Assembly (NCBI RefSeq): GCF_963583255.1
Contig: NC_084805.1
Span: 11,214,827-11,278,826 of the forward strand
Source of the DNA: Pyrus communis
Taxonomy: Eukaryota; Streptophyta; Magnoliopsida; Rosales; Rosaceae
Direction of reading: 5' to 3'
Length of the DNA: 64,000 bases
A program made the position numbers and the translations under genes. A model generated the notes under the pieces. It made no database searches, was not told the origin of the DNA, and saw only the letters and a list, made by a program, of their open reading frames with translations. Below are positions 56,340 to 64,000 of the stretch, piece after piece; the first letter of the stretch is position 1, and every line of letters starts with the position of its first letter.

Positions 56340-57250
56340 TTGAATTTGTTTGAGAGAGAGAGAGAGAGAGAGGATGGGTTGGTGAGTCTTTGAGAGAAGA
56401 GAGGCCAAGTTTTTGGGTATTAAAAGAAGTACAAAGTGAGGTATTAAATGGAGAAGGAAAGCCAAAGTTAGGTTAAGAAGATGGACACCTATGCTTGTCT
56501 ACTGAAATGATGAGAAGAAAAGTTGGTTTTCTTTGATATGGGGACATTTTTGAGGTATATACTTTTGACACGTGCATTGCATTCTCCACGCTTTCATCCA
56601 ACTGGCAAATAGAAATAGTAACACCTAGATTTTGGTACAATTCTTCAAACAAAACCAAATATGAAATTTTTTTTTTGGGTCAAATTATGAAATTGAATAA
56701 ATGGTGAACCATAATATTAAATTATACACTCAAATTTTGATGACGTTAATTGAAAGGTTGAAAGATCCTTGATTTGGTCAATTTTTTACAAAATTGATAT
56801 TCATAAGGTGAACGGTAAAAAAAGATCATAGTTATGTTCATATGCAACATTGCACAATTAGAGGAGGAATTGAGATGGTAGAACGAGAAGGTCCGACTGA
56901 GAATGTTCGTAGCATCACCCATGAATATGTCAACACCAACAAAAGTAAAAAAGAAGAAACGAGGAAAAATAGTGACACTTAAACACAAATGAAAAGCTCG
57001 ACTTCAATATTTTCCAGCCATATCGTTTATAAAATCCACGTTTTTGGAACGATCAACTCACAGGCTATTAGTTCTTGCTTTGAGGAGGGACCCTTGGCAC
57101 ACGTATCATGCTTCTCTGATGCGATCTCATGCTCCCTTCCTCAGGCGGCACTGTTGGATTTCTTCCACTATCTTTTGGAAGCTTGCCCAAATTGAGTGTT
57201 TCTTTTGGATTAAACCAGTATGGCAGTTATACACCGTCGGTAGCTTCTTG
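56340..57250 (-). promoter_or_regulatory. Duplicated upstream region of CAD-A
   Basis: Collinear with 60834-61800 upstream of CAD-B (e.g. ggatgggttggtgagtcttt, agaggccaagtttttgggta, ttaggttaagaag, ggtccgact.agaatgttcg, cactgttggatttctt.cac). The tandem duplication therefore included the promoter. A short (GA) run is at 56352-56372. Confidence 0.7.
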
Positions 57251-57546
57251 TTATAAATAATTCAGGTCTCGAGCGAGTACGCTCAAATTTAAATGGAATT
57301 TTTCGCAGAGTAATTTTTACAATGGCATATAGCTCAAATAATCCATGTGATGAATTAATGGGTGGTTGGTTTACAAATAATATCCTTACCATCTAATTAT
57401 GCTCCAATTTCATATCATATGACGTGGCAGGTGAGTTGGATAATCATCAATGTAGAATGGCTAGTAGAGACATTCATGGAGCAACTTGACAAGCGTAAAT
57501 CAAAGAAAATTCCGTCTTACATGAACGTGTTTCTTCATTTTATTGA
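57251..57546. other. CAD-B 3' flank
   Basis: Spacer between CAD-B stop and the CAD-A promoter. The last 30 bases (gtgtttcttcattttattg) are shared with the 3' flank of CAD-A at 35932-35952. Confidence 0.5.
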
Positions 57547-60500
57547 TCAAAGATTGCTACCGGCCACATCGACGACGAACCTGTACCTAACGTCGTTTTT
57601 CTCCAACCTCTCGAAAGCTGTGTTTATGTAGTCCATCTTAACCACTTCGATCATAGTTGTCAATCCTCTCTCTTTGCAGAACTGAAGCACCTCCTCTGTT
57701 TCCTTCATGCTCCCAACAAAGCTCCCTGTGATCGTCTTCCTCCCTATGCATAATTGCGAAGCAGAGAAAGTAAAACAATAGGTCAGTTAATAGTCTTAGA
57801 AACCTTAAGCAGTTAGGGAATAATATAACAATATACATACATATATATATATATATATGAGTTCTTCATGTTTATTGCTTAGATTCTAAGTATACCACTT
57901 CTGAGTTCTAAAAGACCAAAAATCTCGACTTCAAAGCTAAATCTGCACCTTAAAAATAAGCAGCTCTCCTGAGAAAGGGATTAAAAAGAGAGACAATTTT
58001 TGCACACATTTTAACAAGGGTCATAAATAAGAGTGCTGCAGCAAGTGAAGAAAAGGTGTGCAAATATCATTTTCCGATCGAAAATTTGATTAAACTGCTG
58101 CCGGTTGAAGGCGGTGACAGAAGATCGGACTCACCAAGCATGACCATTGGGGAAAGAAATTGTAATGGGGTGTTAATAGCACCCATCAAGATCAATTTGC
58201 CATCAAGCTTCAACAAAGAGAGGTACGGCTCGAGTGGGTGGCCGACGGGCACTGTGTCAATGATGTAGTCCAAGGAGTCAGCAGCCTCCTGCATTTTTGT
58301 GGAATCTGAGCTGATCAAATACTCGTCGGCCCCAATATGCTCCAAAGCCTCCTCTCTCTTCTTTTCTGAAGAGCTTATCACAGTCACATGGTGCCCCATG
58401 GCTTTGGCTATCTTCACTCCCATGTGTCCTACACCCCCTAGTCCAAGTATTCCTCCTTTTAACCCACCCACATTCAGGGCAAAGTGCCTCAGCGGGCTGT
58501 ACACCGTCACCCCCGCGCAAAGCAGCGGCGCCACCTGTTCTGGCACCATGCCCTCCGGTACCTTCACCACAAACCTTAACAAAAAAAATATAAATAAATA
58601 AATAAATAAAATTAGCTAGGATAACAAGGACAATTTAGGTTTTAGCCAAAAAATAACTTTGGCCTAAATTTTTTAGTTTGAGATTATTAAAAAATAAATT
58701 TAGGCTAATTTTTTCTTTTAAAGTAATTTTAAAAAAAAATTATGTACACTATCATAATTTAATTTTATGAACATTTTAACCTAAAAATATTTAAATTCTG
58801 ATAAATATTGAAAAATCACAAAATTTGGGTGAATTTTGAGTTAAATCATTTTTAAAAATTATTTTAGCCATTGGATTTAAATTTGGGCTGTTAGATTTTT
58901 TTTTTTTTTTTACCGTTAAATTTGATTATATTCAATCTCAGTCGTTGAATTTAATAAATTTTGGAAGACATGCCCATGTGGGTCTGCTGGTGGTGCCCAC
59001 ACCATTTTATGGGCTAAATCCTGGGGGGAATTTGACTTTTATTTGGCTTTCAGCTTTTAGCCCATACATTTAGCATGAATTGGGTTGGGTTTGGGGGGGG
59101 GGGGGGGGGAGGAATAAAACCTAAAAAATAGCATTTAGCCCAGGATTAGGTTTGGTCTTAAGATCGTATCTAACCCTTGGATCAAAACTTAAAATTTTTA
59201 GCCTAAAATTATTAAAGAATGAATTTAGGTTAATATTTTTTTAAAGTAACTTTAAAAAAAATGTAGACTATCATAATTTAATTTTATGAACATTTTAACT
59301 TAAAAAATATTTAGATTCTGATAAATAGGTATTTATATATTTTTTGGGTGAATTTTGATTTATGGGCTCATAATGGTGGTCGACACACCCACGTGCGTGG
59401 GCCCTTGTGTTGTTAGTGCCTCACACATTGGTTATGTTGGGCGCGTCTGAGCTATGCATGTATGTTTGTGCTGGGCGTGTCCATGTGCATAGTTGGGCTA
59501 ACGTACTAACCCAGTGTTAAATCCAAACGAAATTTGCCCCAAACTTGAGTTTTTCGGTTAAAACTCATTTTTGGCCCAAGGGTTGCAACAATTTAGGGTG
59601 AGTTTAAAACCTAAAATTTGATTTTTACTCCAAGAATTGGAGTAGGTCTAAGGATAAGCTCATTTCTCCACTTAGTTATAACAATTTTTACCATAAAATT
59701 TTCATAATCGGGACTGTTCTATCTTCTAATCTTCATTTGAAAATCATATCTACAAAAATAATCATTTGAATCAGATCGGTTAGTCATTTAAATGAATGAA
59801 ATAAATCAACGGTCCATCATGAATATGCTACTTTGTAGCTACACCGTTTGATTTATTTAATATATTGAATGACTAAATGATAAATTTCTATGGTGAATAT
59901 ACGTTATTTGTATGTGAGAGAATAAGCTCATCCCATAAAATTAAGGGAGACTGCAAATATTATCCTACTTTTATTAGGCATATTATGCTTTGGTTCTTAC
60001 TTTTGGTCAACCACCATGGCACCGGAAAAGCCGCCTTGGGTGGGTTTGCCATCGGTGTAAACGTCAGCGTATGTCCAGATTTTCTTGTTGCAGTATTGCC
60101 CATTGTCTGTGTTGCAAGGGTTGCAGTTTCTGCAGCAACCAACAACGAGGCCAACTCCTACCACATCTCCTACTCTGAACTTGGTCACATCTGATCCAGC
60201 CTCCACCACCTTACCAACCACTTCATGCCTGTTCATGAGCAACACACATTATAATTAATAAAATCATAACCTGCACGTGTACGCAAGCTGATTCCGACCA
60301 TTCTTCATATGCGTGAATGTAGACCTCACAAAACAGGAGCCGCCAGAATCAGGTGTGAACGTCTGGTTTTAGCACTTCGCGTGATAGAAACATAAAGAAA
60401 AGGAAGAATGATTTATCATACCCAGGAACCAGGGGATAGTGTGACATGCCAAGTTGATTTTTTGCCTGGTGCGTATCAGTGTGGCAAACTCCACAGAATA

Positions 60501-60833
60501 GGACTTTGATGTAAACATCTTCTGGGCCTGTGTTTCTGCATATGGTTTTAATAAAAAAGATTCAGCTGCCACATAAAATCGATCACTACTCCCCACTATC
60601 TTTATTTACCAAATTTAGTAGATAAACGAACATGTCGTACTACTTCAGTTTCAAATACGAGAGAGAACTAAGAAAATCATTTAGTCAACAAATTTAGCGA
60701 ATCTGTATGTCATACAGAAAGGGAGGGACATAAGATTTTATTACCTAATAGTGTAGGTATAGGGTGAGAGAATGCCAGATGCGTCTCTTGCAGCCCATCC
60801 TGTGGTTGTTCGCTCCACTTCTAGGTTGCCCAT
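57547..60833 (-). CDS. CAD: Cinnamyl alcohol dehydrogenase, class I (tandem copy B, complete)
   Basis: NADPH-dependent, zinc-containing alcohol dehydrogenase that reduces cinnamaldehydes to monolignols in the cytosol. Exons: 60745-60833, 60422-60535, 60001-60228, 58135-58574 and 57547-57743. All introns are GT..AG with consistent phases, giving 355 aa. Catalytic zinc ligands C47 (CGVCHTD), H69/E70 (PGHEVVG) and C163 (PLLCAGVT). Structural zinc C100, C103, C106 and C114 ([12 protein letters not shown]). Nucleotide motif GLGGVGHMG at 188-196 and S212 (ISSSEKK), which fits NADPH preference. W119 and F299 of the substrate pocket are both present, as in the lignin enzymes AtCAD4/5. The ATG at 60833 ([13 protein letters not shown]) aligns with the family start. 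Length and motifs are normal. Confidence 0.95.
57838..57861. repeat. (AT)n microsatellite in CAD-B intron 4
   Basis: Run of atatatat at 57838-57859. Confidence 0.8.
59093..59109 (+). repeat. Run of 17 G in CAD-B intron 3
   Basis: Seventeen consecutive G inside an otherwise AT-rich intron (58575-60000). Confidence 0.85.
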
Positions 60834-60845
60834 TTGAATTTGTTT

Positions 60846-60908
<63 letters not shown>
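60846..60908. repeat. (GA)n microsatellite just upstream of the CAD-B ATG
   Basis: About 31 GA units in the presumed 5' UTR, versus about 10 at the same place in CAD-A (56352-56372). Confidence 0.9.
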
Positions 60909-60912
<4 letters not shown>

Positions 60913-61800
60913 GGTTGGTTGGTGAGTCTTTGAGAGAAGAGAGGCCAAGTTTTTGGGTATTAAAAGGAGCAAAGTAAGGTATTAAATAGAGAAGGAAAGC
61001 CAAAGTTAGGTTAAGAAGTTGGACACCTATGCTTTGTCTACTGAAATTAAGAGAAGAAAAAATTGGTTTCTTTGACATCGGGACATTTTTGACGTCTATA
61101 CTTTTGACTCGTGCATTTCATCCTCATCGTTTTCATCCAACCGGCAAGTAGAAATAGTACCATTTAGATTTTGGTTCAATTCTCCAAACAAAACCCAACA
61201 TGAAATTGTCTTTTGTTTTTGGTCAAAATATGAAATTGAATAAATGGTGAACCATGTTATTAAATTATACGTTCAAATTTTGATAACGTTAACTGAAAAG
61301 TTGTAAGATTCTTGATTTGGTCGATTTTTAACAAAGTTGATCTTCATAAGATGAACTGTAAAAAAAGATTATAGTTCTGATTATGTGCAACATTGCACAA
61401 TTAGAGGTGGAACTGAGATGGCAGAACGAGAAGGTCCGACTAAGAATGTTCGTAGCATCACCCATGAATACACCAACACCAACAAAAGTAAAAAAAAAAA
61501 AAAAAAAAGAAGAAACGAGGAAAAATAGTGACACTTGACACAAATGAAAAGCTCGACTTCAATACTTTCCTGCCATATCATAAAATCCACGTTTTTGTAA
61601 CGATCAACTCACGGGCTATTAGTTCTTGCTTTTAGGAGGGGCCTTTGGCACATGTATCATGCTTCTCTGATGCGATCTCATGCTCCCTTCCGCGGGAGGC
61701 ACTGTTGGATTTCTTTCACTATCTTTTGGAAGCTTGCCCAACTTGAGTGTTTCTTTTGGATTCAACCAGTATGGCAGTAGTACACCATATCACATGACGT
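60909..61800 (-). promoter_or_regulatory. CAD-B upstream region
   Basis: Presumed promoter of CAD-B, collinear with the region upstream of CAD-A. An A-run (61491-61508) is expanded relative to copy A. No single box is certain. Confidence 0.55.
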
Positions 61801-62330
61801 GGAAGGTGAGGTGAATAATCACTAATGTAGAACAGCTAGCAGACTTCAATCAACAACATGACTAGTCTCCAGTGTGTACAATCGATATGAAAATTTTCAA
61901 GTAACATGATAATTTTTTGTTCGGAATTCAGACCCATATGCAAAGAGTGTTCTTTGTTTGTTTGTTATCTGGCTATTGAAGTAGTTGACTTCTCTCGTTT
62001 AGTTGCCGACTATTCTTATTTTATGGATGTGCTCGGGAAGCATATCGGGATTGGATATTGCTATTAAAGAGACAATGCTCGGCTCTGGAAGAGGAATTGG
62101 ATGGGTTGTGTGGAACTCTGGCAGTCAATAAGCTCCAGTAAGCTCTCCAAGTGAGTTTTAGAATTTAAGAAGAATTGGGAAAAAAAAAAAAATTTCAACT
62201 TCAATCATCCTTCTCGTAAGCTCCTAGTGACTCTATAATTAATACTAACTCTTTTAATATTATTCTAAACAAATAATTAATTCATATTGGCTAATCAGGG
62301 GCTCATAGTCATATTTAAAGTAGGGAGTAT

Positions 62331-62365
<35 letters not shown>

Positions 62366-62509
62366 TTTTGTCAAGAAGTAAGGAGTATGTACGGTTTTAG
62401 AGCATCTTTAATCATGTTCTTTATCTTATAACAAAATTAAAAAGTAAAAAGTAAGGAGTATGTTTTATTTTATTTTAGAGAGCTTCTAAAATAACATTTT
62501 GATAGTTTT
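61801..62509. other. Intergenic with T33 run and short repeated words
   Basis: No gene. A run of 33 T (62332-62364) sits between gtagggagtatg and gtaaggagtatg, and the same word recurs at 62452-62463. Confidence 0.5.
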
Positions 62510-64000
62510 TGTGACATCCCGTCCCGGGATTATTAGAACGCACGTGTGAAATTACATAATTGCCCCTAGTTCGTTTTCGTCACGTTTATTGGTTGTTTTG
62601 TGTGTTGTGGCATGGGTTGGGCCACACACACACCTGCACATTCACTGTCTCTCTCTACCCTTTCTCTGTCTCTGCCTCTCGTCTCTCTCACCCTTCCCGT
62701 TCACCTTAATACGTACGGACAAACCCACAACCCACCAAATCCTCACAGATCGAAGAAACTAAGGATACCATTGAACTCGTGTGGTCGAGGCGAGCACAAC
62801 CATACCATTTTCAGGTAGGAACTCTAACGTTTTCACGTCGTTTTGTCAATGGCCGATTTGAGTACTATTCATGCAAAGTTTATTTATTGAGTTTTTGGGA
62901 TTTCTAAGCTCGTAGGTAGCTTGGTGGTGTCCCAAGGAGCCTCGGAGTACTTCATTGGACGAATTTGGACGTCGGGATCGTCCTGCTCGAAGTTGGCCGG
63001 TTTTGGTTGTTTGCACAGGTAAGATCGCGTAAGTTTTAGCCCTTAAAACTTGTTGGGACATGTTCTTCTAGTCTAGGGCTTTCATTTGGTCCAAGAATCA
63101 CGAAAAACGGTTGAGAAACGAGCGAGAAAACCCAAATTGCAGGTTTTCCCAGTTTCCGGCGCCGGCGACGTCGCCGGCGATTGAATAAAGAAGGCGACAG
63201 AATATTTCGTCAATTCTGACGGAATATTCCTGACGCCGTTAACGGAACCTGTTAGTTTTAACGGAATATTCCGGGGTTTTAACGGAATATTCCTGACGGC
63301 GTCTGTTGACACCGTCAGTGTGCATGGCACGTGGCCGCGCGTGGGGGCGCGTGCGGCGGAGGAAAATTATTCTAAAAATATGGGTGTGATCCTGAGGTTG
63401 TGTAGAGCACGTTGGTATATTCATTTGTCCATTTTGAGCAATGTATGAGAAGTTATTACGAGAAGTTGGTTATGTGCTTTAAAGTTAACGTTTTTATAGT
63501 TGTTTCGCATCTAGGTGACACGTACCCTGAGGACGAGCGTGCACACGCGAGGCAGGGGGACTACGACCCTTCTACATACCAGTGAGTGGGCTTTTGTTTT
63601 CCGTATATACCTATATACATTTATATTCCCAGAAATTGATTTAAAAAGGGTTATTTGCCTTATGCCATGCATGTTATTATTATCGTTTATGCATCATTGC
63701 ACGCTTTAGTAGTGGCATACATATATATGCATATTGGGTGCTGTGGACGCACAGGTAAGTGCCAGGTAAGTGGTATTCATATTTACTTTCAGCAGTAGTT
63801 TGAGAGACTTAGAGAGCTCATAACCTGCACCCCCGGTGTTAGTGCTCCCGCCCAGTGTAGGGCACAGTCCTTCACGTGATGTTCACCTCCCGCACCACAC
63901 GCTCAGCTTGGATCCAAGTTAGGTGCATAGGCCTGTCGTACAGACCACATTAGGTGATTCCGACTCGTAGGTGACTCGCGATTATTCGCACAGCCTTCAC
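62510..64000 (+). mobile_element. LTR related to 6643-8892, opposite orientation, cut by window edge
   Basis: Begins TGTGACATCCCGTCCCGGG and follows the reverse complement of 6643-8892 throughout: cccctagttcgtt, cctcggagtac.. near 62940, GGAATATTCC words at 63221, 63263 and 63284, gtgtagagcacgttggtata, cagtgagtgggcttttgttt, and the hairpin at 63944-63958. The right end lies outside the window, so a solo LTR cannot be told from a full element. Confidence 0.75.

Noticed and set aside
57547..60833. Assigning CAD-B as mannitol dehydrogenase
   Set aside because: W119, F299 and S212 and the overall motif spacing fit the class I lignin CADs better than the mannitol-dehydrogenase-like class.

Overview
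This window is nuclear DNA of a flowering plant. The genes have short exons with GT..AG introns, the flanks are AT-rich, and transposable elements are dense. The repeat families, the gene set and a class I lignin cinnamyl alcohol dehydrogenase suggest a woody rosaceous species of the apple/pear type; that assignment is an inference. No rRNA, tRNA, CRISPR array or bacterial-style operon was seen.

Layout. (1) 1-2082, minus: 5' half of an LRR receptor-like kinase, whose kinase exon runs off the left edge. (2) 2.1-14.4 kb: no host gene; SINEs, foldback MITEs, hAT-like elements and two solo LTRs, several with clear target-site duplications (TSDs). (3) 14404-16282, plus: complete four-exon TIC21/PIC1 gene, followed by two LINE 3' remnants. 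(4) 19623-21067, minus: complete five-exon reticulon (RTNLB) gene. (5) 23014-26929, minus: two-exon PRKRIP1 homologue with a one-base frameshift in exon 1. Its intron holds two nested, oppositely oriented hAT-like elements, the inner one carrying a captured LON-domain fragment. (6) 27-30.1 kb: old degenerate LTR sequence with a MITE inside. (7) 31320-35438, plus: complete ten-exon UNC-50 gene with one apparent GC-AG intron. (8) 35.9-60.8 kb, minus: tandem pair of cinnamyl alcohol dehydrogenase (CAD) genes. The upstream copy (57547-60833) is intact. The other (35942-56339) is a pseudogene whose introns hold a PIF/Harbinger transposon (37331-39728) and a 13.8-kb Ty3/gypsy Tat-type retrotransposon (41683-55479). 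(9) 62510-64000: an LTR related to the solo LTR at 6643-8892, in opposite orientation, cut by the window edge.

The most interesting object is the Tat-type element. Its LTRs (1124 bp each) differ at one position that I could find, so it is very young. Besides gag-protease and pol on the minus strand, it carries on the opposite strand a five-exon gene with its own TATA box. That gene encodes a plant-mobile-domain protein with a basic/proline-rich middle and a coiled-coil tail, and it converges with pol.

The host genes LRR-RLK, TIC21, RTNLB, PRKRIP1 and UNC-50 match, from memory, a run of neighbours on Arabidopsis chromosome 2 (about At2g15300 to At2g15240), so the skeleton looks like conserved microsynteny inflated by transposons.
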